Positions 12,660 to 25,569 of a stretch of 64,000 bases of DNA are shown here, in pieces. The stretch is from positions 74,949,223 to 75,013,222 of the forward strand of contig NC_089230.1 of NCBI RefSeq assembly GCF_963924675.1, in the 5' to 3' direction. Source of the stretch: Phocoena phocoena (Eukaryota > Chordata > Mammalia > Artiodactyla > Phocoenidae). Each line of letters starts with the position of its first letter. The first letter of the stretch is position 1. The notes under the pieces are model-generated. The model was not told the DNA's origin and did no database searches. It saw only the letters and a list, made by a program, of their open reading frames with translations. The translations under genes and the position numbers were made by a program.

Positions 12660-12884
12660 GGGCTTCCCTGGTGGTGCAGTGGTTGGGAGTCCGCCTGCCG
12701 ATGCAGGGGACACGGGTTCGTGCCCACGTCCGGGAAGATCCCACATGCCGCGGAGCGGCTAGGCCCGTGAGCCATGGCCGCTGAGCCTGCGCATCTGGAG
12801 CCTGCGCATCCGGAGCCTGTGCTCCGCAGCGGGAGAGGCCACAACAGTGAGAGGCCCGCGTACCGCAAAAAAACAAAAAAAAAA
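12660..12884 (+). mobile_element. CHR-type SINE with internal 15-bp duplication
   Basis: Same SINE family; A-tail interrupted once by C. The body contains a tandem copy of 'gagcctgcgcatctg' at 12783-12797 and 12798-12812 that other copies here lack. Flanks 'aggaaagaattcttc' (12644-12658) and 'aaggaaggaactcttc' (12885-12900) are a target duplication with a few mismatches, so the copy is older than the ones at 11.1 and 60.1 kb. Confidence 0.95.
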
Positions 12885-12900
12885 AAGGAAGGAACTCTTC

Positions 12901-13309
12901 CACCAAAAGATATTAAATGATTTATGTTAAAGTCCAAGAGGAATGATTCTTTCCAAGTACTCTCTGGTTTGGATTTTACCAGTAAGTATTAAATGCAGCC
13001 TCCAATTCATGGTTTTTATAACAAATGACATAATTAGATTATCTCTTCATGGACAATCTATGTAAATATCCTTTTTCAGTTCTTTATTGATCACATCAAA
13101 AAGACCAGCATGGTTTGAATTTTGGAAAACAGTCAGCAAGTGGGCTTGCCACTTATGACACACAAAATTAATTTGATGAGGTGAAGATGTTACGGTTTTA
13201 TGTCTACCAATTACACACCTGCCCGAAAATGCAAAAACCAAGTAACAAACAAGATCACATCACATAAACATACTGATTTTATTTATAACAATGTCTAAAA
13301 TAAAATTCA
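12901..13309. other. Unassigned DNA
   Basis: Nothing recognised. Confidence 0.45.
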
Positions 13310-13900
13310 CTTAATCAATAAATATTTATTGAGTGGCTAATACTGCATTATTCTATACCCTGAAAACCAAATACATTCCTTGATCTTACAGAACAGTTAT
13401 TCTATTTTAGGGAGACAGCAACTAAACATATAAGTAATGTAATATCAGACAGTGGTTTGAAAGAAATAAAGCAAAATAGAAGATAGAATGAAGATAGAAT
13501 GACTATAGGGTGTTCTTATAAGGCCATTGGTCAGTCTCCCTCTTCAAGAAGTTGATTTTTGGCAAATACTCTAAAAACGTGATGGGGTAATCATGTCCAT
13601 ATCTGGAGGAAGAGAATACCAGGCAGAGAGAATGACGGGTGCAAATGCCCCAGGGGAGTCTGCTTTGTTTGTGTCAAAGGCACAGCAAATGCAACTGGAA
13701 CAGAGTGAGTAAAAAGGAATGTTGTAGGAGATGAATTTGTTGTGGGATGGGAAACTATGGCAAGGTTCTGAGTGGGAAAATCACTTAATCTGAGATATAT
13801 TTTTAAAAATGACACTCCGGCTAGTCGAAAACAGTCAGGAGGAGGACACGTGGGGAAACCAGCCAGGAAACTGTTGGAATCGTCAAGGTTTTACAAAAAC
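13310..13900 (-). mobile_element. L2 (LINE-2) 3'-end relic
   Basis: Antisense L2 3' end: 'aataaatatttattgagtgg' at about 13318, the 'ttacagaacagttattct' equivalent of the L2 'ttacattctagtgg' block, 'gagaataccaggcagagag' at about 13612, 'gcaaatgccccaggggag' and 'tggaacagagtgagta'. Strongly diverged. L2 has been inactive since early mammals, which sets a minimum age for this DNA. Confidence 0.82.
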
Positions 13901-14161
13901 TTCCACCTGCCCCCACTGAAACACTCATCATGTGGAAACTAGTATTTTAAATCATCCAAATCCTTTCTTAACAGTATGTAAAATTTTGAAATTCCTCGGG
14001 GTTTTTTTTTGTTTTATTTTTTTATTTTTAAATCTCTGTAGATTTTACTCAGAACAGGGAAGAATTTATTAAAGAGCTTAAAGTGAGGTTTCACAATGAA
14101 TTTTCAAAGTACTTGCTCACCAAGTGCTGTGCGGACAGTGGCATTTATTTATACATGTTAA
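13901..14161. other. Unassigned spacer with T-rich tract
   Basis: A T-rich run with G interruptions lies at 14001-14030. No other feature seen. Confidence 0.45.
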
Positions 14162-14433
14162 AGAATGAAGTGAGAGAGTGGCATGGACATACATGCACTA
14201 CCAAAGGTAAAATAGATAGCTAGTGGGAAACAGCTACATAGCACAGAGAGATCAGCTGGGTGCTTTGTGACCACCTAGAGGGGTGGGATAGGGAGGGTGG
14301 GAGGGAGACACAAGAGGGAGGAGATATGGGGATATATGTATATGTATAGATGATTCACTTTGTTATACAGTAGAAACTAACACACCAGTGTAAAGCAATT
14401 ATACTCCAATAAAGATTTAAATAAAAAAAAAAA
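14162..14433 (+). mobile_element. L1 3'-UTR fragment
   Basis: Severely 5'-truncated L1 consisting only of the 3' UTR: 'gaagtgagagagtggcatgg' at about 14169, 'tgaccacctagaggggtggg', 'gggagggtgggagggagaca', 'ttatactccaataaagat', then the A-tail. It is the same 3' UTR type as the copies at 35.5 kb (minus) and 51.3 kb (plus). Confidence 0.93.
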
Positions 14434-17282
14434 GAACCTTGTTAAGAAATAACACTACAAAGGGAGATGTAGCATTTTTGAGTGCTTGGGAGCGTGGCCT
14501 TTGCCTCTAGGAAGCCAAGGAGCTCTCATTCTCTTCTTGGTGAACTTCAGTTTGTACATCCCTCCCAGGGCTGTTGCTGGCAAGGGTTTCTCCTAGGTCC
14601 CTAACGTCCAGATGTAAAGTGATGTGACTCCCGCCCTCCTGGGGCGTTCACTGAGTCATTAGGTTTGAGAGGGTAGCTGATGAACTACAGGTGCTTGTAT
14701 AAATCCTAGTGAATTCAAGGGGCTACTGGCTCTGAACGCCATTTCTCATTATGCCTCTAACAATCTCAAGGCAGATGAGGGCATGTGTTCTTTCGAGAAA
14801 ACAGAAGGATCCCTGCCCAGAAAGAGTTGGCTTTGAGTGCAGAAATCACCAGAGAGTGACCCAGGAGGACTCTAGATTGGACACCCCTTCCTCTTCAGTA
14901 TTGCTGAGATAAGGATAAACATCTGGTTGGTAGAGAGAGTGAGGTGATGAGAAGGGAGATGTTGTTGAACCATCACCAAGTCCAGATTTGCCCGTTTGGG
15001 TTGAAATTCTGTGACCCTGAGCTAGCAGGTCAATAAAAATCAAACCAACACATGATAGATAAATAACAACAAATAAATACAAAATACAACTTGTGGCATG
15101 GTATATCTATGTAGGAAACAGAATTTCAGTGTCCCATGCATGCCACGAGGGAATTGAAGAGAGCCTAGGAAGGTTAGTTCAGATTTTACAACTACCTACC
15201 TAACCATATCTCTGAGTGTGCTTTAATATTCTTCCTCCTGCCTGAACTCTAGCTGGTGAAGAGGCAGCTCATGAGGCCATCTCCTGCTGGTGTCACACAT
15301 TCACAACAGACCAACGTCCTCCTTCCCACTCTCCCCCACCCCTGCTGTGCTCCTCTAAGCATGGCTACTGGAGGCATAATTAGGTGATCCAGTCAGAAAT
15401 GTCTCATCCCTGACTGTCTTTTCCCTTTTAGCTTCTTCTCCCATAATCTCCCTAATCCAGAGGGATGGAATTTTCTCTTACTTCTCTTGTCGCCTGCATG
15501 GTAGTTCTACCCTCTTGACTAGAGAGTCATTGTTACGCTTTCATGACTGTGAGGAAAGAGCTTTGCTTATCAATAAGCAGACCTATCAGTACTGTACCTG
15601 TAATCAACCTCTCTCATTTCTTCCAGTTTCCATAGGTTAGTGACTATAAAGTGATGATTCTGCCTCACACTCCCAATTTTGGTTGTGGTCTATTTGATCT
15701 AATATTTGTGTTAATAGATTCTGGGTACTAATTCTGGAGTAGGACGTTGTTTCAATAGAATAGGAAACAGAAAAGAAACAGCACAACAAAGAATAAAGAT
15801 TAACTTGCTTGCATGTGTGTCTTGCTATTTCAGTAGAAAACTACAACTGGTAGAACTCCAGAGCTCAGAAGGTCACCTAAATGTATGCTAGCTGGGCCAA
15901 TGCTGTGAAGTAAATATTTAGTAAGTGTGTCAATCAATAGTAATCTTTTGTACCATATTTTTCTTTCATGAGATACCATGGCTGGCTAGAGTTCGACTGA
16001 TTTTATGCCTGAAAAAGAGTAATTGGGATACTTATGAATCTTGGCGGGGGAAAGGGCAGCGGATGAGAATTTGGTACTGAATTGTAACATAATCTCACTT
16101 TGAAAGACTGCATTTTTAATTGGGTATTCCCCAAATGCAAATGAAGCTAGTTTTCAGACCCCTAGTTCTCAACTCCTGAAGAGGGATGGGGTGAGGTAGG
16201 GTTGAAGGTCAGGGAGAAAGGCACGAGGGAAAAAAATATTGAATTTGAGGAAGCTCAATAAATTCCACTGCTTTCGGCCCACACAGCTTTTCCACCAATT
16301 GATACATGAGGCCAAAAATTAACTTCCTCCTGATAAAGGTGACACGAGAGAATGTGACTTAGCTCCTGATAGCATTAGGTTCTTACCATCCACCCTGCCC
16401 CTGATGACGCATGGTGTCCAGCTGGTAGACCACACATCTCGGAGGATCCCAGCTCTCTATTGGCAGGCTGGCTTCCAGGAAAAAGCACAGAAAGCCTCCA
16501 AGTGCTGTTTCTTCGTCTAAAGGTACAGCTTCGGTTAAGTTCCTTCTCCTCTACTGGAATTCCCTTCACGTGAAAGGAAATATTAGAAGACTGGAAAATT
16601 GCTCCCCACCCCCAATAGCTACACTGTTGTTAGTGATTTTGCCCTTGTTGTAGAAACGTCTACCTTAACACCAAAGTTCACTCAGGGACCTAACCCCATG
16701 AAGATCACATCATATCAGAAAAGGGAAAAAAAAAAAAAAGGCCAGCGGGTAACAGGTGAAAAGACAGAGAAAGAGGGTGGCTAAGACAAAGACAGATAAA
16801 GTGCTACAGTTGGATTCAGAGACATCTGTTTTTCTTTTGTATTTCTAATGATTAGCGTGACCTCTGGTCATTATGAACTCATGATTCTAAGGAAGAAAAT
16901 GAACGTTGAAAAGAAAAAGGAAGAAGAAAATAAATTTTTATGACATCTTGATTATATTTCTTGAAATGTATTCCTCTGGAGAAGCTGGGATGCTATTCTG
17001 GCAATACTTGCTTTCTTTGAGGACATTGCAGGAATAAATCCTATTAAATGTAATCAAAATGTGAGGAGATTTCTTCTTGCCAAAATGATTGAGGTGTGAC
17101 GTGTTCTGATAACCAGCTGTTGGGAACAGACTCAGTTTTCCTAAAAGGGTGGTCCACAAACACCAGGAATTCTTTTCAGCTTTCTTCAAGTATTTAAAAG
17201 TCTACCAATATACACATTGCAATATTTTATTTAGAAAATGGATTGATGTAGCGGTCATTCATTATACTAACTCTCATAGTCA
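14434..17282. other. Unassigned DNA (2.8 kb)
   Basis: The longest stretch without an assigned repeat in the first 20 kb. Composition is mixed, with slightly higher GC at 14.5-15.4 kb. No open frame over 80 codons and no convincing exon with splice sites. An A13 run occurs near 16727. Confidence 0.4.
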
Positions 17283-17295
17283 TAGCCTTGATCTT

Positions 17296-17621
17296 TTTTT
17301 TTTAATTAATTAATTTTATTTTTGGCCGCGTTGGGTCTTCGTTGCTGCACACAGACTTTCTCTAGCTGCCGTGAACGGGGGCCACTCTTCGCTGCGGTGC
17401 GCGGGCTTCTCATTGCGGTAGCTTCTCTTATTGCGGAGCACAGGATTTAGGTGCATGGGCTTCAGTAGCTGTGGCTTACGGGTTCTACAGCACAGGCTCA
17501 GTAGTTGTGGCTCACGGGCCCAGTTGTTCCACGGCATGCGGGATCTTCCCGGACCAGTGCTCGAACCCGTGTCCCCTGCATTGGCAGGCGGATTCTTAAC
17601 CACTGCGCCACCAGGGAAGCC
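17296..17621 (-). mobile_element. Long-form CHR-type SINE
   Basis: Antisense tRNA-derived SINE. Its head ('ccagggaagcc', complement of 'ggcttccctgg') lies at 17611-17621 and its T-rich tail at 17296-17320. The body is about 100 bp longer than the other CHR copies and includes 'ggccgcgttgggtcttcg' near the tail, fitting an older, longer subfamily. It is bounded by the 13-bp direct repeat 'tagccttgatctt' at 17283-17295 and 17622-17634. Confidence 0.95.
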
Positions 17622-17634
17622 TAGCCTTGATCTT

Positions 17635-18779
17635 CATGCAGCTCAATACAAGAAAACTGCAGACTTTTTGGTTGTTCCTATTTTTTTTAATAAAAGGGAA
17701 GTTAAAAAATGGACTTATGCCATTATCTTGAACACATTTTAGAAAGTCTGGAGAACACAGTGTTAATATTGAAACCATAAATAGAACCAATGAAGCATAA
17801 TAGCCATATGCTTTGGTTTCTTAATTGGAGATGGATGAACTTACCACTTAAAATGACATTTCCTAGTTTTAGGTTTTTGTTTAAAGTTAGATTTACATGG
17901 AAATATATTATTCAACACAAATTGTGAATAAGAAGAATTATAGTAATTATAAAAAATCAATAACAAATTCCATTGGAAATCAAACTAATAATTTCCAGAG
18001 GATGAGTAACAGATTGAAATCGGAGTTTGGTTTAGGGGATATGTTGAAGAGGAATAAAAGAGAACTGACGTGTAAAGGTGATTTTATGGCTCATCTTTAT
18101 GGCGTGACCCTTGGTTCACTGCTATTGATCAGGTGAGATTAAACTCAGAGCAAGGAATTTGCTCCTCCACAGTAACAGACACAATAAGAACGGACACAAT
18201 GCATCTATTTTCATTAATGAAAATAGATGAAATTACTTAATACTATTTCTTTCATCTTATTTTACTGGGAGCAAGCTCTACATGGGACAGCCAAATGATG
18301 GCTTTACAAAGTTTCAGAAAACTGCTGTTGCTCACAGCCTGGAAATTCCTAGCAAACCTAATACTATCAAAGGATGTAACTCTGAACACATAATTGCACA
18401 GCTCTCTTTTCAAGACTTGGTAATGCATTTCCTAAATGGATATCATTTGGCAATAGCTCTACATTTTTGACAAACCAAAAAGGGTTACAATTATAGGTTT
18501 GTTCCTAAGAATTCCACACAAAAACTGAAAATTCAGAATCCAACTTAAGGCAGTAGAATAATTTCAACCATCATTTTTTCCCCATTTTTCAAACCAAATA
18601 CATTGTGTGGCTCAAAACTGTGTAATAGTGGTGTTTTAAAGCTTACTCAAATCGCCACAAAAACCTTTGAATAGATACATAGTTCCAAATAGCCTTTATA
18701 AACTATGACAGAAATGGAGTTCATTTTTTTTATTGGTAATGAATACTTGGTACGGAGTTGGTTAAAAAAGTTTTAGAGA
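17635..18779. other. Unassigned DNA
   Basis: No recognised feature; AT-rich. Confidence 0.45.
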
Positions 18780-19025
18780 CCACCCTACTTAAATAGGTCA
18801 TCCATCCTGCTTTTTTCTATCTGTTCCTTTCCATATTACATTTATCACACATTGTAATTATACGTATATTTGTTTGCATACACGCTGATTTTCTGTCTTC
18901 ACCACTAGATTGTAACTTATGTGCTCCATGAGACCAGATACCAAGACTATTTAATCACCAGTATGTGCTCAACACCTATGCCTGTCACTGTGTTAGGTGC
19001 TGAATAAGTATTTGTTAAGTAGATT
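18780..19025 (+). mobile_element. L2 3'-end relic
   Basis: Sense L2 3' end: 'ccactagattgtaacttatg' at about 18901, 'gctccatgagaccag', 'ctgtcactgtgttaggtgct', and a terminal 'gaataagtatttgttaag'. Diverged; the left boundary is uncertain. Confidence 0.72.
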
Positions 19026-19117
19026 AACTACAAGCATTCATAAGTGTTTAATTGTGATAGACTTAAATTGGATTATATAAACTTGCTCTCTAGATATGAC
19101 AGATCTAGCTAATTGAA

Positions 19118-19396
19118 TATATATACCATATAAATTTTATATATATAATATGTAAAATAATATATATGTAATTATATATAATATGTAATTGTATAATATA
19201 TGTAATTATATGTAATATATGTAATGTATATATATGTAATATATATATGTAATATATATACATTACATATATATGTATGTAATGTGTATATATTATTTAT
19301 ATATTATATATAAATACCTATATATAATATATATGTATATAATATATGATTATAATAATAATATATTAATATATATAACATATATAATATGTAATT
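19118..19396. repeat. AT-rich (TA/ATGTA)n satellite-like tract
   Basis: About 280 bp almost entirely of A and T, built from TATA and ATATGTA units. It includes self-complementary stretches such as 'gtaatatatatacattac' (19250-19267), so it could fold into hairpins or a cruciform. Confidence 0.95.
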
Positions 19397-21094
19397 TCTA
19401 CTTGTCCTTATACATAGCATAGACATTCTATGATTCATATATATATGAACATGTACAGATGATTTGATAAATAATACCTTGGTCTATTTATTTTTTAGTA
19501 ATAAATAGGTCTTGAAAATATTTTTTAAATCTAGAAATTTGCCAATAACATTACTTTACATAATATATTCCTCCAAAGGAACAAGTCTATTACATTTGAG
19601 GATGACATGGTACTTGGAAGAAGAGTTTAAATACGGGACAAATAATCTGTGTTCATTCTGTGAAATGAATTATTCAAGAAAAAAAGATAAGATTTTATCA
19701 GAAAATGCATTTGGTTCTGCATTAAACATTAAAAGATAGAAACGAGTATCAAATCTGGGAGGTTTGGCTAAATACCAGCATGGAGGTGGCGTGTAGTGAA
19801 GAAGAGACTTAAAAGTTTTAGCTGGTTCTAAGTTCTATGTGAATATATTATTGTGATAATTGCAAAAATAAATAAATAAGTAAATAATGAAATTTTAAGT
19901 TGTACTATAAAAACATAGCGTCCAGAACAAATTATATGATAAACTAGCTGTCCAGCCACACCTAGGGTATCCTGTTCATTTCAGAGGACTGCATTCGAAG
20001 AGACACGGGTAAACGTGCATCTCTCCACAGGCAAACGCAGTGAAGATCCAGGGAACTTGAAAATGTCCCCGGGGAAGGAATGATTGCTGTGTTCAAGGAT
20101 GTGGCCATGAGCATTGTCTTCATTATATAAAGGGCTTATCCTACAGGTCTAGGATTGGGATTGATAATGGGGCACCCGAGAGCAGATCCAGAACCCTCTG
20201 TGGAAATTAGAAAGTGGAAGAATTCGGTTCAACTGAAGGAAGAACTTTCTGGCAAAATAATTAAAGTATTGGAATGTGGTACTTTTTAATATGAGCTTCA
20301 TGAGTCCTGAGATCTTCAAAGAGAGGGGTAGAAGTCAGTGAAGAAATTCATTTAATTACCTAGAAGACTCTTTCAACTATAATGTTCTAAAATTGACTCA
20401 ACAGGTAACATAATGAATCCTTTAAGCCGTAAGTGGTTTCTATTAAAAACCATGGGCTTTCTCCCTTAACCTCTGCTCAATTCATCTTATTATTTTAGTA
20501 ATTTTCTCCCCACCCACTAGAGTGTGTGAGTTTATCTTTCCTTTTATTGAGTTTATTGAAAGCATGAGCGATAGTCTCAATGATAGGTAATTAAACAGGA
20601 GAAGAACCATGACTTTTAATGAAAAGGGTAACATGTTGACCCAAGGGATGCTGTGGACTCTCTCTCTTACTTACCAGGACTTCCCAGCCTCCAACCTCTG
20701 CCTCTCTTTACAGGAGTCATACAAGCTGCAAGCTGATGGCCTGAGTGAAGTGGGATGATGGAATGAACACCTGGTGATGAAGCTTGTGAGACACCTATGA
20801 TCTATTCTTCCAGTGACTGTGGGGGGCGGTGGAGATCACTTATCTTTACTACGCAAGGGAATGGCTTTCACTCCCAGTGGCCCCTGGCCACGGAGTCAAG
20901 TAAAAGTGCACCTTTAGTAGCTAGCAGCAAGATGGTGTGTCAGGGCTTAGTGAGTACTGCCGGAGACATCTGTGGGCCAGACTTCAGGCAGTAGGAGAGA
21001 GTGAAATTTGATGCTGCTTGTGCGTGCAACCTTGGTTAGTTTCATAAAGAGACATGAGAGGAAACAGAGAATGAAGATTTTTTGTTTACATTTT
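19397..21094. other. Unassigned DNA
   Basis: No named repeat recognised. 20.64-21.0 kb has higher GC, but no frame over about 65 codons and no paired splice sites. Confidence 0.4.
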
Positions 21095-21520
21095 TCAGTG
21101 TCTCTCAAAATGTAATTCATGGAAGAATCACCCAAAGAAATTGACTTATCAAAAACTGCAGATTCCTTAGCACCACCTCCAGCAATTTCAATTCGGTGAA
21201 ATTGAAGGCTCTGGCTTAGGGAATCTACCTTTTTTTTTTTTTTTTTTTCCTGTCCGCGGGCCTCTCACTGTCGTGGCCTCTCCCGTTGCGGAGCACAGGC
21301 TCCGGACGCGCAGGCTCAGCGGCCATGGCTCACGGGGCTAGCCGCTCCGCGGCACATGGAATCTTCCCAGACCGGGGCACGAACCCCCGTCTCCTGCATC
21401 GGCAGGCGGACTCCCAACCACCGCGCCACCAGGGAAGCCCAGGGAATATACCTTTTTATAAGCACCCCAGGCGAAGCCAAGGCACATAGTCCACAGACCT
21501 CACATTGCAAACTACTGGTT
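21095..21520 (+). mobile_element. MER5A-like hAT relic, split by a SINE
   Basis: 'gtgtctctcaaaatgtaatt' (about 21099), 'ctgcagattccttagcacc' and 'gaaggctctggcttaggg' resemble MER5A-type non-autonomous hAT elements. The end ('ccaggcgaagccaaggcaca' to 'cacattgcaaactactgg', about 21466-21518) lies beyond the SINE at 21231-21440, so the SINE inserted into this relic. Confidence 0.65.
21231..21440 (-). mobile_element. CHR-type SINE
   Basis: Antisense SINE: T-tail from 21231, B-box complement near 21380-21392 and head 'ccagggaagccc' ending at 21440. Target duplication 'agggaatctacctttt' (21218-21233) and 'agggaatatacctttt' (21441-21456) differs at one base. Confidence 0.96.
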
Positions 21521-24500
21521 TAGGCAAAAGTGACAACCTTGTTCTTTATATGTTTCAGGTGTATCTCTTGGAACTGAGAAGCAGTCAATAGGGCAAGGGG
21601 CTACAGCAAATGTCAATGTGTATGAGTTTGTGCGTGTGTGTGTGTGTGCGCGCGTGTGCACACATTGCAGGGGACATGAACATTTAAGCGTTTGAAATAC
21701 GCTTTGTGGACTACTACGGGTAAAAGAAATTATTAGACACTGAGAAATCGTCAGGGGAAAACAGAAAAAGAAGGTAGCATAGTGTTGAATTCTGAACTTC
21801 AGTAAAAAATAACAGTAGGATATAGTTACAGAGTTTGCTTAGGGGTTGAGTGTCAAACTTCTATGTAATAACTCACAGCAGGACGGACTGAATGATTTGC
21901 TTAGGGGTTAACAGCATCTATAAGCTGGAATGGCAGACCATTATCCTTGCCATTGCACTGCCAGCCTTACCACGACAAGGGGATGCATTGCTATTCAAGC
22001 CACTTACCACTAAACGCTATGAGCGAGCTTAGCAAGCAGAAGATATTGAGAGGGAAGTGATCACATAACATTTGACAAAGCCTTTCTGCACTGATTGCAT
22101 CTACAGATTTTGATGAGGTGTTTACTCACCTCCTCTCAACCTTTCCTGGAATAGCTACATTTAATAGTGCAAGATCACAAAGGTGAGTTGCCTCCTTTCT
22201 TTTTTTTTTTTTCATTTGCATGTAAGTGAGAAGGCTGTCGATGGAATCATGGTCAGTAACCACTATTTGCTTCATGTTGCTATGCTTCTGGCTTTCAAGT
22301 CTGAGAAGAAAATCACACGAGAACTTCAGCCTGAATCATGTCACTCCAGGTAATCTGGATACTAAGAACCAAACAAAATGGACTGAATAAAAGCAGCCTG
22401 CAGTCCATCGGGTTTATTTTGCCTCTGCCCGCTCTCAGAGAGACGTGAATTTGCAGTGATCGACTGCAGTTTCATATTAACGGAACAGATTGGAGACAGA
22501 AATCATCCCCAGGCCTTAATCCCAGGGAAATCAGAAAAACAACTTCTTCTAAAGCTATTTACAGGGTAGCAGATGTGAAGGTACGTCTTGGATTGGACAC
22601 AGCGTAACAAACAACTTTTTGAAATAAGGTATTTCATTAAACAACTCAACATGAGCATGGGAAGTTTTGCGAACTCTTTCTAAAGTGAGATACTGAGAAT
22701 AATGAACATGTTCACCATGGCCTCATTCATTCATTTCTTCTTTTCCCTTATTGCATAGGATTCCTGTAGTATCAACTGCACTGGAGGAGTTCTCAGGCTG
22801 CTTAGAGGAGAGCCATGCACAGTGCCCCGCAGTGGGCATGCTGGTAGCTGTAGTCACAGGGAGACTCCTCGCCAGCTGCAGTCACTGCTTTTCCATAAGA
22901 GCGCACACTGCCCACTCCTTGGGAAAGACCTGCTGAAATACTCCTAACTATGTACTGTTTCAGAAATGGGAATCATTTTGCAAATTATTTGAATCTTAAC
23001 TTTCTTTATTTTGCTTATCCGATTATTCCTTGGTTTCTTTCCTTCTGTCTGTAATATTCCTTTCTTTGGAATATATAATTGCTATTTTAGCTCTTTGTTT
23101 CCACTCCATATGTCATCGTTTCTCATCTTTTATGAGAAAATAGTTCGCTTCTTTGAAAAAGCTCCTCTATTTTGTCCTAAAATAATAATGTTATAAAACA
23201 TGAAAGACATGTTACTATCACTACTAGAGCTTTGATTGGTTTTGTAAAAGAGATAGAAATGAGACCACTGGGAGGATCGAAAGAACCTTAACAGGTGAGG
23301 AGGTACTTGAGCTTTGAAAAAGGAGGTGGCATCCCAAAAGTCAGAGATGGACCCCGAATGGCTTTGCAAGGCAACCTCTTAGCACTAATGAAGCAACAAA
23401 TGAAGAAACTGGTTTAAGAAAGGCCAGGCAAACAAGTGTTTTCATTTACAAACTCCTAGGATTAGACCCATCCAATGGAGAATTAAATGTTGATCTGGTA
23501 GCTTATCATTTACACTGTTCTTACTTTATTCCCCAATTTCTCTAAAAAAGAGAAAAAATAATTTTATTGTCCATCCCTTCTCTTCTGTTTCCATTCTACC
23601 TTAAAACTTGTCTCCCATTTTGTGAGAATTTGTCTACTTACTAGATAGAGGTAGTACAAAATTATTAATATATTATGACCAAGTACAAAGTGTACAAGAC
23701 CTCAGACAAATGAACTTGGTGATTTTATTGAGCTAAAGGAAGCAGCAGTCATGCCATTTTGTCCCAGTGAAACAGCAGCATAGGAAGGTATTTATCGCCC
23801 CTTGCTCCCGTAAAGGAATTGGTCCCACTGATATCCTTGGCTTGATGGTCATGTTTCTTCCCCAAGGAAATGCTGATTCCCATTCACCTCTTCTCTGCTT
23901 CCACTTTTTCTAGCTCAATTTAGAATGAACAGAATTTGCATTATGGACTAAAAAGTATTCTTTGTCAATAAAGACTTTGGATTCTTGTCAGGACTTTCCC
24001 AGGATTAGAATGACATTTGTCTACATTCAAAGATGCCTTAGAAGAAACTCAGCAGGCAACCACCTTTGATAGGTAATACAAACATTGCTTTTTCTGTGTC
24101 TAAGATAACTTTTAGATATTTTCTCTGGTCAATTGTCTAAAATTATTCGAGATTGAAGAGAACTTATAGAATAATTTATTCAAGATATTCAAGCTTAAAA
24201 AATATGAATACTTAAGTCACATGAAATTTTCCATGGAATTTTAATATATAAAACAAAAAGAGCAATATTATTAGTACCACTTTTTTTTTACTAGTTCAAT
24301 TTTTGTGAAGTCAGTAAAAACAAAGAGCCAGTTTTGATAAAATGAATATTTGAAATCAAACAATTCATTTTCACATGGCTCATAAAAGTATTTGTTGGAA
24401 CATATATTTAAAGCCAAATTCCAAAAATCTCAGGATATTCTCCCATTAAATAGAAATGCCAGGATGTGTTTTCTTTGGGGGTCAATATATATAAAACAAG

Positions 24501-24954
24501 GTAATGTAACAGCACTAATCAATGGGTTGATGGGCTCCAGCATATTATAATTAGAAAGAAATACATAGTTAGGCATCCAGGTTGCTTTATTATTCTTTTC
24601 AACCATTATATATGCAGGGGTGTGTGTGTGTGTTTTTGCATGAAGCGCCTACATGAAATCCTAGAGTTATGTAGAATTTCATTGGAAAAGCATCATTCTT
24701 GTCCTCCAGATCCAAAAAAAAAGAAAGTAAAAAGAAAAATAAGCTAAGGTTATTTCTAGGTTATTTCACAATCTACTGACAAAGAAGTAATTAGAATGTA
24801 CATTGCCTGACTCCCATTGTTTTGTTCTCCCAACTATTCCCCAATGCCTCTCATCTTACTATTGTTGTTATTATTGATGCTAGTATTGATATTGTTGCTG
24901 TTAATATTGTTATTATGATAAAGATGAAACATCCAAGAGATAATATGATCATTA
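21521..24954. other. Unassigned DNA (3.4 kb)
   Basis: Contains the TG repeat at 21629-21659, a T-run at about 22200, a TG run at 24617-24632 and an AT-rich TTA/TTG tract at about 24860-24918. Otherwise unrecognised, with no convincing exon. Confidence 0.4.
21629..21659. repeat. (TG)n/(CG)n microsatellite
   Basis: Alternating purine-pyrimidine run 'gtgcgtgtgtgtgtgtgtgc' followed by 'gcgcgtgtgcacac'. It is compatible with Z-DNA formation and length polymorphism. Confidence 0.95.
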
Positions 24955-24956
24955 AA

Positions 24957-25097
24957 CACTAGCACTGCAAGAAGCTTTGGAGATAAATGCTAACATCATC
25001 ATTTCCTGAGGTGGTAAGGTGAAGTGAGTGACCTGCCTGAAATCACATCAGTTGTTAGTAGAGGGACCTGAGATTTCTGACTCTTTCCAGTGTTTCT
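24957..25097 (-). mobile_element. MIR SINE relic
   Basis: Antisense MIR: 'gtgaagtgagtgacctgcct', 'gaaatcacatcagttgttag' and 'gggacctgagatttctgact' align with the MIR 'aagtgacttgcccaaggtcacacagctag' block. Diverged copy. Confidence 0.75.
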
Positions 25098-25458
25098 CTT
25101 TGTCTTGCTGCTTCTCAGTTCAACAAGAGTGTTTTTGGGAAATAGATAAAAGAAGAAAACTTGTACCACTGGAAGCAATTGCAGTATTTTTTGGTGGTCA
25201 GTATTCTTTCATTCCATTGAGATACAATATAGTCTGTGGATCTGGTTAAGCTTTAAATGCAACGATGAGAAGTTTTGATTTAAAATCTTTGAAAAAAATC
25301 CTTATTACTTTATTTTGAGAATTAGAAAAGAATGCGACCGTTGCAAAACATGTATTCTCCAAATTGGACCTAATTCTTATCATAACTTTATAGCCCAATT
25401 TACTATACACCTGTTGCTTAGAGGACTAGACATTATGTTAAATGTTGGACAAACAAGA
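25098..25458. other. Unassigned spacer
   Basis: No feature recognised. Confidence 0.45.
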
Positions 25459-25569
25459 GTTCCCTGATTGCCTAGTGGTAAGGATTCCAGGCTTTCACTG
25501 CCATGGCCCAGGTTCAATCCCTGGTCAGGGAACTGAGATCCCTCAAGCTGCACAGTGTGACCCAAAAAA
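25459..25569 (+). mobile_element. Short tRNA-derived SINE, older type
   Basis: tRNA-like head with A-box-like 'ttgcctagtggtaaggattc' and B box 'ggttcaatccctgg', then 'tcagggaactgagatccc' and a short A-tail. It differs from the GC-rich CHR bodies and resembles an older cetartiodactyl tRNA-Glu SINE. A partial duplication 'aaatgttgga' occurs at 25440-25449 and 25569-25578. Confidence 0.88.
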
